This document shows, piece after piece, positions 1 to 7,629 of a DNA stretch of 64,000 nt. Under the pieces are notes generated by a model. That model saw only the letters and a program-made list of their open reading frames with translations, was not told where the DNA came from and ran no database searches. Numbering within the stretch: position 1 is the stretch's first letter; each line of letters opens with the position of its first letter. Source of the DNA: Exiguobacterium sp. J17977 (GTDB lineage: Bacteria; Bacillota; Bacilli; Exiguobacteriales; Exiguobacteriaceae); assembly GCF_018616375.1 (NCBI RefSeq), contig NZ_JAEQBB010000001.1, positions 1 through 64,000 of the forward strand, written 5' to 3'. Position numbers and translations under genes: made by a program.

Positions 1-2
1 GC

Positions 3-59
3 GGCTCCGGGATTGCCTGCGGAAAGCGTGGGCGCCGGAAGGACGAGCGATTCTATTGA
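3..59 (+). CDS. C-terminal end of an unidentified protein (partial)
   Basis: Reading frame 3 is open from the window edge to a TGA at 57-59 and gives 18 residues rich in Gly, Arg and Lys, ending in ERFY. A strong intrinsic terminator follows 18 bases later, which is why I take this frame as the end of a real gene. The other two forward frames run through the terminator hairpin. Nothing in so short a fragment identifies the family, and the frame could still be chance. Confidence 0.3.
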   Translation, partial: GSGIACGKRGRRKDERFY

Positions 60-76
60 TGTTAGTCAACAAGCTG

Positions 77-100
77 ACGAGTCGCGAGACTCGTTTTTTA
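77..100 (+). terminator. Rho-independent terminator
   Basis: Seven-base arms ACGAGTC and GACTCGT with a GCGA tetraloop are followed by a run of six T. The T run is on the + strand, so it ends the gene entering from the left edge. The hairpin also sits just past the stop of the convergent lipM gene. Confidence 0.8.
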
Positions 101-928
101 ACGTTTCCAGACCCATTCGTCACTCTCGTACTTAGTGACGAGCTCCTGAATCTCTTGTTGTTGCGCCTCGGTGAACGTCAGCGGCTCGAACGTCAAATCG
201 AACGCGTCACGGAATCCGTCCGTGAACGCTGCGGCGACCTCATCGAACGCAACCGTCCGGCCGAGCGTCTCGTTCAACGAAACAGCTTTGTCGCCGAAAC
301 GGGCTTTCGCCTCAGCCTTTTCATCGGCTTCGAGGTTGAAGCAGTCGAACAAGACGTCATCGTCAATCGATAACGGGATTGAGCCGTGTTGCAGGACGGC
401 GCCCTGATGGCGCACTTGGGCGCTCCCGGCAATCTTTTTCCCGTCGACGGCGAGCTCATAGTACGAGGCGGCGTCGAAACAGACGGCCGACTTCGGTTTT
501 CGGAGCGCCTCGCGGTCGGCCTCGGTCAACGGTACCGAGAATTCGGCCGGAACGCCGAGCGCATGATAGCCGCGACGCACCCCTTCGGTCAGGAGGCGAT
601 AGCTCTCGATGACGTTCGTCGGCAAAGACGGCATCGTCTCAGGCAAGATGACGCTATACGTCAGCTCATCCGCGTGCAAGACGGCCCGCCCACCGGTCAA
701 ACGACGGACGACCGGGATGCCGTTCGAGGTGAGCGCCACGCGATCGAGGTCACGCGTTGCCCGCTGAAAGCGCCCGACGCTGATGGCGTGCGGGGCCCAA
801 GCGTAAAAACGGAGTGTCGGTTTCATGTCACCGCGTGCGACCCAGCCGGCGATGGCCTCGTCGATGGCCATATTCTCGGCCGGAGATAGCGGGGCGGTGT
901 GAAGCAAATGCCATGTCGTTCCAGTCAT
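98..928 (-). CDS. lipM: Octanoyltransferase LipM
   Basis: This 276-residue protein is the cytosolic octanoyl transferase that moves octanoate from acyl carrier protein to the glycine cleavage H protein, the first step of lipoate assembly in Bacillales. It has the biotin/lipoate-ligase fold signature RRLTGGRAVLH (residues 75-85) and the motif KSAVCFDAASYYELAVDGKKIAGSA starting near residue 146 (given here only to locate it). The cysteine falls at residue 150, the catalytic position known for Bacillus subtilis LipM, and it separates this enzyme from ATP-dependent LplA ligases. It lies 18 bases downstream of lipA on the same strand, so the two probably form an operon. Family assignment is firm; a ligase-type LplA is the only serious alternative and would lack the cysteine. 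Confidence 0.9.
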   Translation of the reverse strand: MTGTTWHLLHTAPLSPAENMAIDEAIAGWVARGDMKPTLRFYAWAPHAISVGRFQRATRDLDRVALTSNGIPVVRRLTGGRAVLHADELTYSVILPETMPSLPTNVIESYRLLTEGVRRGYHALGVPAEFSVPLTEADREALRKPKSAVCFDAASYYELAVDGKKIAGSAQVRHQGAVLQHGSIPLSIDDDVLFDCFNLEADEKAEAKARFGDKAVSLNETLGRTVAFDEVAAAFTDGFRDAFDLTFEPLTFTEAQQQEIQELVTKYESDEWVWKR

Positions 929-946
929 ATGTGTCTCTTCTTTCTC

Positions 947-1843
947 TTAGTCGATTGGCAACATCGTATGACGACGCGCCTTGTGGACTTGTTCGTCCGC
1001 GTGATATGAAGAACGGACGAGCGGTCCGGCCTCACAGTGGGAGAAGCCTTTCGCCAAGGCAATCTCTTTCAACTCGGCGAACTCGTCCGGGTGATAGTAG
1101 CGTTCGACGTCGAGATGTTTCTTCGTCGGCTGCAAGTATTGGCCGAGCGTGAGGATATCGACGTTGTGGGCCCGGAGGTCGTCCATCGCCTGAATCAATT
1201 CTTCTTTCGTCTCGCCGAGTCCGACCATGATGGACGATTTCGTCGGGATGTCCGGGTTCAGTTCTTTCGACCGTTTTAAAAATTCGAGCGTCCGGTCGTA
1301 CGTCGCTTTGGCACGGACTCTCGGCGTCAAACGACGGACCGTCTCCAAATTATGGTTCATGATATCTGGTCCGGCATCGATGAGCGTCTGGAGCGCCGAG
1401 AAGTCACCCATCATATCGGATGGGAGCACTTCGATCGATGTCTCCGGGTTCATGGCACGGACGGCGCGGACCGTCTCGGCGAACACCGTCGCCCCATAGT
1501 CGTTCAAGTCGTCGCGGGCGACGGCCGTGATGACGACATGTTTCAAGTTCATGAGGCGGACCGACTCGGCGACCCGTTTCGGTTCTTCCCAGTCAAGTTC
1601 GTTCGGCTTGCCCGTCGTGACCGCGCAGAAGCGGCAGGCACGCGTGCAGATGCTCCCAAGAATCATGAACGTCGCGGTGCGGCGCACGGCCCAACATTCA
1701 TGGATGTTCGGACATTTTGCTTCCTCACAGACCGTATGTAGGTTTTTCTCGCGCATCATCTTTTTGAGACCGGTGTAGGTCTCATTCGTGTTCAGTTTAA
1801 TCTTTAACCATTCCGGCTTTCGTTTCAGTTCCCCTCGTGCCAA
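947..1843 (-). CDS. lipA: Lipoyl synthase
   Basis: A radical SAM enzyme of 298 residues that inserts two sulfur atoms into protein-bound octanoyl groups to make lipoyl cofactor. The auxiliary cluster motif has Cys39, Cys44 and Cys50 (pattern C-x4-C-x5-C). The radical SAM cluster has Cys66, Cys70 and Cys73 (C-x3-C-x2-C). The conserved RSSYHADEQ segment is near the C-terminus. The start is a TTG at 1843-1841, chosen because a GGGGGA Shine-Dalgarno lies the right distance upstream and no ATG fits. It precedes lipM in a two-gene unit, so one transcript would supply octanoyl transfer and sulfur insertion. Confidence 0.95.
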   Translation of the reverse strand: MARGELKRKPEWLKIKLNTNETYTGLKKMMREKNLHTVCEEAKCPNIHECWAVRRTATFMILGSICTRACRFCAVTTGKPNELDWEEPKRVAESVRLMNLKHVVITAVARDDLNDYGATVFAETVRAVRAMNPETSIEVLPSDMMGDFSALQTLIDAGPDIMNHNLETVRRLTPRVRAKATYDRTLEFLKRSKELNPDIPTKSSIMVGLGETKEELIQAMDDLRAHNVDILTLGQYLQPTKKHLDVERYYHPDEFAELKEIALAKGFSHCEAGPLVRSSYHADEQVHKARRHTMLPID

Positions 1844-2003
1844 GATGATTTCCCCCTTTTTGAAAGTTAACCCCTAACAAAAAGAGTTTACCAAAGATGA
1901 GGTGGAATTCGAACCAGCGAAATTATTGGCTTTGCCAATACAGGTCAGCTGTGTGTCAAAACAGAACATATATTTCAAAATGGTTACGCTTTCATGTGAA
2001 GTG

Positions 2004-2032
2004 TTGTTTCCCATTTTTTGAATTGCTATACT
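2004..2032 (+). promoter_or_regulatory. Sigma-A type promoter of nagZ
   Basis: A TTGTTT -35 box (2004-2009) and a TATACT -10 box (2027-2032) are separated by 17 bases. Transcription would start near 2039, leaving a leader of about 130 bases before the nagZ start codon. Confidence 0.7.
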
Positions 2033-2076
2033 GACGTTGACCACCTGAATAAGGACCATATGTAACTGATACGATC

Positions 2077-2131
2077 AGGCATGGGGTGAACGAGCGTTGG
2101 TGAGGCAACGCTTCTTCCTCCATGCCTTTTT
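2077..2131 (+). terminator. Terminator-like nested stem-loop in the nagZ leader
   Basis: An outer stem AGGCATGG (2077-2084) / CCATGCCT (2120-2127) is followed by TTTTTG. It encloses a second stem AGCGTTG (2093-2099) / CAACGCT (2106-2112). It lies between the nagZ promoter and the ribosome binding site, so it could act as an attenuator. I do not recognise a known riboswitch family in it. Confidence 0.6.
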
Positions 2132-2172
2132 GTTTGGGGGTCGGGGAAACTTTCAAAAAAGGAGTGGGGAAC

Positions 2173-4122
2173 ATGAACAAAGCATTGAACTGGACAGCGA
2201 CACTGGGGCTAACGACAGCGCTACTCGTCTCATCGGTCCCGATGGCGACTGCGGTCGTAGCGGAGGAGACGCCGGCAACGTCGATTGAGCAGCGTGTGGA
2301 CGCCAAGCTCGCGTCGATGACGCTTGAACAAAAGCTCGGTCAAATGATCATGCCAGACTTCCGATTATGGAACGGGGCGAACCATACGGCACTTGCGACA
2401 GATGTGGCGCGCGTCGTCGATCGGTTTGACCTCGGGGGTGTCATCTTGTTCGCGGAAAACGTGACCGAGACCGAACAGACGACGAAACTCGTCCACGACC
2501 TCCAAGAAGTCGTCAAACAAGACGAAAGCAACGACGTACCGCTCTTCATCACGATCGACCAAGAGGGTGGGATCGTGACTCGGCTCGGAACAGGCACGAA
2601 CTTGCCGGGCAACATGGCGCTCGGGGCGACACGGAGCAGCCAGTACGCATACGACGCGGGGAATATTATCGGTTCGGAGTTGAACGCTCTCGGGGTGAAC
2701 GTCAACTTCGGTCCGGTACTAGACGTCAACAACAACCCGGCCAACCCGGTCATCGGCGTCCGCTCGTTCTCGAGTGACCCAGAACTCGTCGGCGAGCTCG
2801 GCTCGGCGATGACGCAAGGGATTCAAGACCAAGGTGTCGCCGCGACGGCGAAGCATTTCCCGGGGCATGGTGATACGGCAACCGATTCGCATTACGGCCT
2901 GCCGATCGTCGACAAGTCACTCGAAGATTTGCGCGGTCTCGAATTGTTACCGTTTAAACGGGCCATCACCGAAGGCATCGATATGATTATGACCGGCCAC
3001 ATCGGGATGCCGCAAATCGAGGATGAGGTAATCAATTCGCCGCGCGGCACGTTCCCGCTCCCGGCGACACTGTCAGATGACGTCATCACAGGTGTCTTGC
3101 GTGAAGACATGGGCTATGAAGGCATCGTCATCACGGACGCCTTGAACATGCAGGCAATTTCTGACAACTTTACGGAAGCCGAAGCGGTCATCAAGACGTT
3201 CGAGGCTGGTGTCGATATCGCGCTCATGCCGACGATTCTCCGGTCGAATGCGGACGTTGTGAAGCTCGAGACAATCTTTGAAGAAGTCATGGCGGCCGTC
3301 GAGGATGGACGCTTATCAGAAGAACAGATTGATGCAGCGGTCGAGCGGATTTTGACGCTCAAAGCGAAACGCGGCATCTGGCAAGAGTCGGTCGACACGA
3401 CGACGCTCGAGGCGAAACTCGCTGAGGCGAATGCGGTCGTCGGCAGCGCCGAGCATAAAGCGAAAGAACGTGAAATCGCCGAGGCGGCCGTCACGCTCGT
3501 GAAAAACGACGACAAGACGCTTCCGTTCAAACCTAAAAAAGGTGAGACGGTCCTCGTCTTGTCACCGGCGAAAGATCAGACGGACAGCATGATTAAGACG
3601 ATCAAGTCGCTCGAGAAGAACGCCGGCAACATGAAAGACGTGAATGTCATCGCCGCGAACTATACGGCATCGACGAAGCACTTGGATCAAAACCCAGCAT
3701 TGAAAGAAAAACTCGACGCGGCCGACTATATCATCGTCGGTTCGAACGTGAACAACAGCGCCAAGCTGAAATCGACTTCGGCTGACAACTACGTACCGGC
3801 CGAAGTGTTCCGTTACGCGAATGAGACGGGTAAGAAGTCAGTCATGCTCAGTCTGCGCAACCCGTACGATGTGGCGGTTCAGCCGGATGCACCGGCCCAG
3901 CTCATCATCTACGGTTTCAAAGGTGACCCGAATGGACCGGACTCAGAGGCGGGCAATGCCAAATCGGCAGGACCGAACCTCCCGGCCGGCATCCGCGCCA
4001 TCTTCGGTGAAGTCAAGCCGACGGGCAAACTCCCGGTCGATGTGCCGACGTTCGAGAACGGCGTGTTCGGCGACGATCTGCATCTTGAATTCGGTGACGG
4101 ATTCCGCAACTGGAACAAGTAA
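2173..4122 (+). CDS. nagZ: Exported beta-N-acetylhexosaminidase NagZ, glycoside hydrolase family 3
   Basis: This 649-residue enzyme cleaves GlcNAc from GlcNAc-MurNAc fragments of peptidoglycan. A signal peptide spans roughly residues 1-28 (basic start MNKALNW, hydrophobic core, cleavage after an Ala/Val-rich stretch), so it acts outside the membrane as in B. subtilis. The GH3 barrel contains KHFPGHGDT at residues 227-235, followed by the Asp238-Ser-His240 acid/base dyad of Gram-positive NagZ. The nucleophile is Asp322 in ITDALNM. A C-terminal alpha/beta domain completes the usual length of about 640. I chose ATG 2173 because AAAAAAGGAG lies 8 bases upstream and the signal peptide begins there. 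It fits with the MurNAc operon at 10.5-15.4 kb: NagZ trims outside, and MurP/MurQ/MupG take over. Confidence 0.92.
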   Translation: MNKALNWTATLGLTTALLVSSVPMATAVVAEETPATSIEQRVDAKLASMTLEQKLGQMIMPDFRLWNGANHTALATDVARVVDRFDLGGVILFAENVTETEQTTKLVHDLQEVVKQDESNDVPLFITIDQEGGIVTRLGTGTNLPGNMALGATRSSQYAYDAGNIIGSELNALGVNVNFGPVLDVNNNPANPVIGVRSFSSDPELVGELGSAMTQGIQDQGVAATAKHFPGHGDTATDSHYGLPIVDKSLEDLRGLELLPFKRAITEGIDMIMTGHIGMPQIEDEVINSPRGTFPLPATLSDDVITGVLREDMGYEGIVITDALNMQAISDNFTEAEAVIKTFEAGVDIALMPTILRSNADVVKLETIFEEVMAAVEDGRLSEEQIDAAVERILTLKAKRGIWQESVDTTTLEAKLAEANAVVGSAEHKAKEREIAEAAVTLVKNDDKTLPFKPKKGETVLVLSPAKDQTDSMIKTIKSLEKNAGNMKDVNVIAANYTASTKHLDQNPALKEKLDAADYIIVGSNVNNSAKLKSTSADNYVPAEVFRYANETGKKSVMLSLRNPYDVAVQPDAPAQLIIYGFKGDPNGPDSEAGNAKSAGPNLPAGIRAIFGEVKPTGKLPVDVPTFENGVFGDDLHLEFGDGFRNWNK

Positions 4123-4125
4123 ACA

Positions 4126-4160
4126 AAACCGCGAGCGCCCTATGAGGGTGCTCGCGGTTT
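4126..4160. terminator. Bidirectional terminator between nagZ and the convergent gene
   Basis: Eleven-base arms AAACCGCGAGC and GCTCGCGGTTT enclose a GCCC/GGGT extension. The T-rich tail is present on both strands, so it can serve both convergent genes. Confidence 0.75.
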
Positions 4161-4161
4161 G

Positions 4162-4515
4162 TCATTTGAATAACGTATCAAGTAGCGCATAGTTGACGGC
4201 TTCGAACTCGCGGTCAAGGAGACCAATCGCTTTTTTCGCGTCATAACCGTTATAGACGACGTGCATGATGCCGTCTCGGCGTTTGCCGTAAAAATTGTAA
4301 GAGATGTTTGGCTCGGCGTCTAACGTGAGGCTGTATGAATAGCCGAATTGGTTCGGAAAGACGCGAAGCGTATAAGCAGATTCGTCAAGCCGATGTTGCT
4401 CCTGCAAATAGGCCTGTAACAAATCGCGATGTCGTGCTTCATCAATTTTGAAGAGCGTAAAAATCAGCACGACAGCGAATAGCGCAATAAGGGGAGCACG
4501 GTGCCGCTTCCTCAC
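4162..4515 (-). CDS. Small single-pass membrane protein of unknown function
   Basis: A 117-residue protein with a basic N-terminus (MRKRHRAP), one transmembrane helix at about residues 8-23, and a mostly beta-like extracellular domain with several Tyr and Asn. The start is a GTG at 4515 whose last bases form the TGA stop of degV, a GTGA overlap that indicates translational coupling. It is the last gene of the lipL-degV unit. The layout resembles the small DUF3139-type membrane proteins of Bacillota, but the similarity I can see is only in architecture, so I give no function. Confidence 0.6.
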   Translation of the reverse strand: MRKRHRAPLIALFAVVLIFTLFKIDEARHRDLLQAYLQEQHRLDESAYTLRVFPNQFGYSYSLTLDAEPNISYNFYGKRRDGIMHVVYNGYDAKKAIGLLDREFEAVNYALLDTLFK

Positions 4516-5357
4516 GCCTCGAAATAGCCGACGACGAGAAGGCCAGGGCCTGTGTGTGCCCCGATGGCCGAACCGACGATCGTCTTCGTGACGCTCGCCG
4601 GGTTCGCATGTTCCCGGAGCAACGCCTCGAATTGGTCGGCTTTGACCGGGTCGTCCCCGTGACCGATGAAGACGTGACCGCCTTCGACGAGCGGTTTCGA
4701 CTCGGTCATCCATTCGACGATGCGGCGCATCACTTTTTTGTGTCCGCGAATCTTCTCGATCGGGACGAGCTTACCGTCTTCGACCGTGAGAAGTGGTAAA
4801 ATCGTCAACAAGTCCCCGATGAACGCACTCGCTTTCGAGACACGGCCGCCGCGCATCAAATACTCGAGCGATTCGACCGTGAACAAATGACGGATCTTGC
4901 CGACGAGCGACGTCGCATAGGCGACCGTCTCGTCATACGTATGATCCTGTCCATATTCGGCGACTGTCTTGACGAACAGCCCTTGGCCGACAGACGCAGC
5001 ACGCGTATCGAGAATATGGAACGTGCTGTTCGGGTATTCTTCTTTAAGTAGGTTGCCGACCATGACGGCCGTCTGGTATGTACCCGAGAGCTCGCCCGAG
5101 AAAGCGAGATACAGGAATGGGATTTCTGATTCGAGGTGTTGGCGGAAACAGTGCTCGAGTCGGGCCGCCTCAATTTGGAACGTCTTCGGTGTCTTGCCGG
5201 TCCGCATCGCGTCGTACACGTCTTTCGGTTGAATCGTTTCCCCGTCTAAAAATTCTTCATTGTCGATGATAACGCCGAGCGGCAAAATCTCGAGGCCGTA
5301 CTCGACGACTTGATCTTTGGTCAAATCGGCTCCGGTATCGGTGATGAGTTTAAACAT
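4512..5357 (-). CDS. DegV family fatty-acid-binding protein
   Basis: A cytosolic 281-residue DegV-fold protein. Family members bind a single fatty acid, and in several Bacillota they present it to the FakA kinase (FakB role) for phosphorylation and entry into phospholipids. The opening FKLITDTGADL matches the family's TDSxxDL signature. The segment LAFSGELSGTYQ, with the fatty-acid carboxylate-binding Ser/Thr cluster, lies near residue 90. A basic RGGRVSKA segment is around residue 165. It starts 4 bases after lipL and overlaps the small membrane protein gene. Sitting behind an octanoyl transferase suggests a shared acyl-chain theme. No fakA is present in this window. Confidence 0.9.
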   Translation of the reverse strand: MFKLITDTGADLTKDQVVEYGLEILPLGVIIDNEEFLDGETIQPKDVYDAMRTGKTPKTFQIEAARLEHCFRQHLESEIPFLYLAFSGELSGTYQTAVMVGNLLKEEYPNSTFHILDTRAASVGQGLFVKTVAEYGQDHTYDETVAYATSLVGKIRHLFTVESLEYLMRGGRVSKASAFIGDLLTILPLLTVEDGKLVPIEKIRGHKKVMRRIVEWMTESKPLVEGGHVFIGHGDDPVKADQFEALLREHANPASVTKTIVGSAIGAHTGPGLLVVGYFEA

Positions 5358-5361
5358 GCAA

Positions 5362-6204
5362 TCACTCCTCTGCTAATTGTTGTTCAATGTCGCGAATCGG
5401 TTCATTGCGTTTCCACATCCGGTCGAGCTGGGTCGCGAGCGTCGCTTGTTCGGTCGCATCGAGCGAGCCGGGAATCAGCTGACTCACGCCACCGAGGACG
5501 GTGTAGGCGCGACGCAACACGTCGTCGACGGTGAGCGGAATTCCTAGTAAGTCTTCGAGCGACGCCATCGTCTCCGGGACGATTTCGGGATACGTGAAGC
5601 GCGTCGCTTCGCCCTGGATGGCTTGCGCATAAAAGTCACGGATGAGGGCGGCCCGTTCACTTCCGCTCTTGCGGACGCTCAAGTAAATCTGAACGGCGAC
5701 GCCGCCACGGACGCGGCGCTGTGAGATGCCGGCGAACTTTTTCCCGTCAATCGACAAATCGAAGCTGCCCGGGCAGTAGGAGCCGACGATCTCGCCAGGC
5801 ACGATTTTCGTCGTCACGTCTTGGAACATGAGTTGGATGAGTGACGTCATCGCCTCGTAGCCGCTATCGATTTGAATGCCGTCTTTCTCGGGTAAAATCA
5901 AAGATAAGTTCAACACGTCCGCGTCCAAGACGACGGCCAGTCCGCCTGAATTGCGGACGACGGGGCGGAAGCCGTGTTCATGCAGCAAGCGGATGCCGTC
6001 TTCCAAGTGGGGCAGACGGGCGTCTTGAATCCCGAGCACGACCGTGTTTAGATGAACCCAGGCCCGCAGGACGGCACCTGACGTCGCGGTCGAGGCACAG
6101 AGCGTGTCGTCCGTCGCGAACGATTGCTCGGCTTGGAACGCCGGACCGAGCGAAGACTGGTCAATGACACGGTAGGTCGGTTGTCGTAATAATGGATGGG
6201 TCAT
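5362..6204 (-). CDS. lipL: Octanoyl-[GcvH]:protein N-octanoyltransferase LipL
   Basis: This amidotransferase moves octanoyl or lipoyl groups from GcvH to the E2 subunits of the 2-oxoacid dehydrogenases, completing the LipM-LipA-LipL relay. It is 280 residues long with the ligase-fold motif RNSGGLAVVLD and the segment GEIVGSYCPGSFDLS. The cysteine (residue 144 from this start) is the family's acyl-thioester nucleophile. Two ATGs are possible, at 6210 and 6204. I prefer 6204 because the AAAAGGAA site is too close to the first. It heads a tight operon with degV and a small membrane protein. Confidence 0.9.
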   Translation of the reverse strand: MTHPLLRQPTYRVIDQSSLGPAFQAEQSFATDDTLCASTATSGAVLRAWVHLNTVVLGIQDARLPHLEDGIRLLHEHGFRPVVRNSGGLAVVLDADVLNLSLILPEKDGIQIDSGYEAMTSLIQLMFQDVTTKIVPGEIVGSYCPGSFDLSIDGKKFAGISQRRVRGGVAVQIYLSVRKSGSERAALIRDFYAQAIQGEATRFTYPEIVPETMASLEDLLGIPLTVDDVLRRAYTVLGGVSQLIPGSLDATEQATLATQLDRMWKRNEPIRDIEQQLAEE

Positions 6205-6241
6205 ATACATAATTCCTTTTCACATAAATAATTTCCTTCCC

Positions 6242-6250
6242 ATTATAGCA
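6242..6250 (-). promoter_or_regulatory. Extended -10 promoter for the lipL-degV operon
   Basis: On the minus strand the sequence TGCTATAAT is a perfect extended -10 element about 40 bases upstream of the lipL start. I see no good -35 box, which is usual for extended -10 promoters. Confidence 0.55.
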
Positions 6251-6310
6251 CGGGAGGAACAACGCGCTAGAAGTCGAATCCATCAATAATGAAACGTAGG
6301 GGGCAACGTC

Positions 6311-7606
6311 ATGTATACGTCACGAGGTCAATTGTCAGGCTCGAAAGTGTTCAAAGATCCGGTTCACCGTTATATATACGTCTATGATCATCTCGTCTGG
6401 GAATTAATCAATACGAAAGAGTTTCAACGGTTACGTCGTATCAAGCAGCTCGGGACGTCGTTTTTGACGTTCCACGGCGCCGAGCATACGCGCTTCCATC
6501 ATTCGCTCGGCGTCTATGAGATTGCCCGTCAGTTGATTGACCAGTTCCATGAGTATCCGGAATGGGACGACCGCAACCGCGAGCTGTTGCTCGCAGCGGC
6601 GCTGCTCCACGATGTCGGGCACGGTCCCTTCTCGCACGCGTTCGAGCACGTCTTTGCCGTTCGTCACGAGGTGTGGACCGAACGGATTATTCTCGGGGAC
6701 ACGGAAGTGAACAAAGTGCTGTCCGAGATGGGGGTCGGCTTCCCGGAAGAAGTGGCGGCCATCATCAATAAGACACATCCGAACCGATTGCTCGTCAACA
6801 TCCTCAGTTCTCAGCTCGACGTCGATCGGATGGACTATCTGCTCCGCGACGCCCATTTCGCCGGTGTCAGTTACGGCAAGTTCGACCTCGAGCGCATGCT
6901 TCGGGTGTTGCGCCCCGATGAGGATCAAGTCGTCGTCAAACAGTCAGGCATGCATACGATTGAGGACTATATCATGCGCCGCTATCAGATGTACTGGCAA
7001 GTGTATCTCCACCCGGCGACACGCTCGAGCGACCTGTTGCTCAAGGCCGTGCTCGAGCGGGCGCAAGAGCTGTATGCGTCGGGCTATACGTTCGACATGG
7101 TGCCGAAACACTTCTTACCGATTTTCAATCATGAGGACATGACGCTCGAGCATTATTTGAAGCTCGACGAGACGATCGTCTATTTCTATTTCCAAGAATG
7201 GATGGATGAGGCCGACCCAATTTTGGCCGACCTTGCGAGCCGGTTCGTCAACCGTCGCCTGTTGAAGTATAAGAACTTCCCGGAAGCGAACCGCGTCCGC
7301 TACATGGACCGCTTGCGTGCGACGATGGAGGCGATCGGGTTGCCGACGCGCTATTACTTGCTTGAGGACCAACTCAGCCAACTGCCATACGATTTGTATA
7401 AAGGCCACGGCACATATGAGGGCATCTACTTGCAGATGAACGACGGCGACCGTCGCGAAATCTCGGAAGTGTCGATGCTCGTCCAATCGATTTTGAACTC
7501 GCGGCAGTCGGACGAGAAGATTTATTATCCCGAGGACGTGCTCCTCAACTTGAAAGATTTCGCGTCAGAAAAAACATGGATGTTGTCAACGTTACGAGGA
7601 GAGTGA
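6311..7606 (+). CDS. HD-domain phosphohydrolase (YwfO type)
   Basis: A 431-residue cytosolic HD-superfamily metal-dependent phosphohydrolase of the YwfO type. It opens with the KVFKDPVHRYIYV signature and has the metal-binding HTRFHHSLGV segment near residue 60. The HD pair is His100-Asp101 in LLHDVGHGPFSH. A further conserved LDVDRMDYLLRDA segment follows. Relatives are dNTP triphosphohydrolase-like enzymes; the natural substrate of YwfO itself is uncertain to me. In B. subtilis ywfO lies close to ywfL (lipL), and here it is divergent from lipL, so the pairing is conserved. Start ATG 6311 follows an AGGGGGC site. Confidence 0.88.
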   Translation: MYTSRGQLSGSKVFKDPVHRYIYVYDHLVWELINTKEFQRLRRIKQLGTSFLTFHGAEHTRFHHSLGVYEIARQLIDQFHEYPEWDDRNRELLLAAALLHDVGHGPFSHAFEHVFAVRHEVWTERIILGDTEVNKVLSEMGVGFPEEVAAIINKTHPNRLLVNILSSQLDVDRMDYLLRDAHFAGVSYGKFDLERMLRVLRPDEDQVVVKQSGMHTIEDYIMRRYQMYWQVYLHPATRSSDLLLKAVLERAQELYASGYTFDMVPKHFLPIFNHEDMTLEHYLKLDETIVYFYFQEWMDEADPILADLASRFVNRRLLKYKNFPEANRVRYMDRLRATMEAIGLPTRYYLLEDQLSQLPYDLYKGHGTYEGIYLQMNDGDRREISEVSMLVQSILNSRQSDEKIYYPEDVLLNLKDFASEKTWMLSTLRGE

Positions 7607-7629
7607 ATCGTTGAAAAGGAAGTGACACC

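Larger units (their letters stand above)
1844..2172. other. Divergent intergenic region between lipA and nagZ
   Basis: This 329-base AT-rich stretch carries the lipA upstream region on the left and the nagZ promoter and leader on the right. Around 1900-1965 the minus strand reads like a broken tRNA 3' half: a GGTTCGAATTCC T-loop-like motif preceded by a TATTGGC/GCCAATA hairpin. The T-stem does not pair properly and no acceptor stem is present, so I do not call a tRNA gene. I see no convincing open frame here. Confidence 0.5.

Noticed and set aside
386-889. Long open frame on the + strand opposite lipM
   Set aside because: It is the antisense shadow of the well-supported lipM gene, has no ribosome binding site and gives an Arg/Asp-rich sequence typical of shadows in GC-rich codons.
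1880-1965. tRNA gene on the minus strand
   Set aside because: Only a T-loop-like motif and one hairpin are present; acceptor and D arms are missing and the T-stem is mismatched.
2122-2172. Extended N-terminus for NagZ
   Set aside because: The first 17 codons overlap the terminator-like stem; the signal peptide and Shine-Dalgarno fit ATG 2173.
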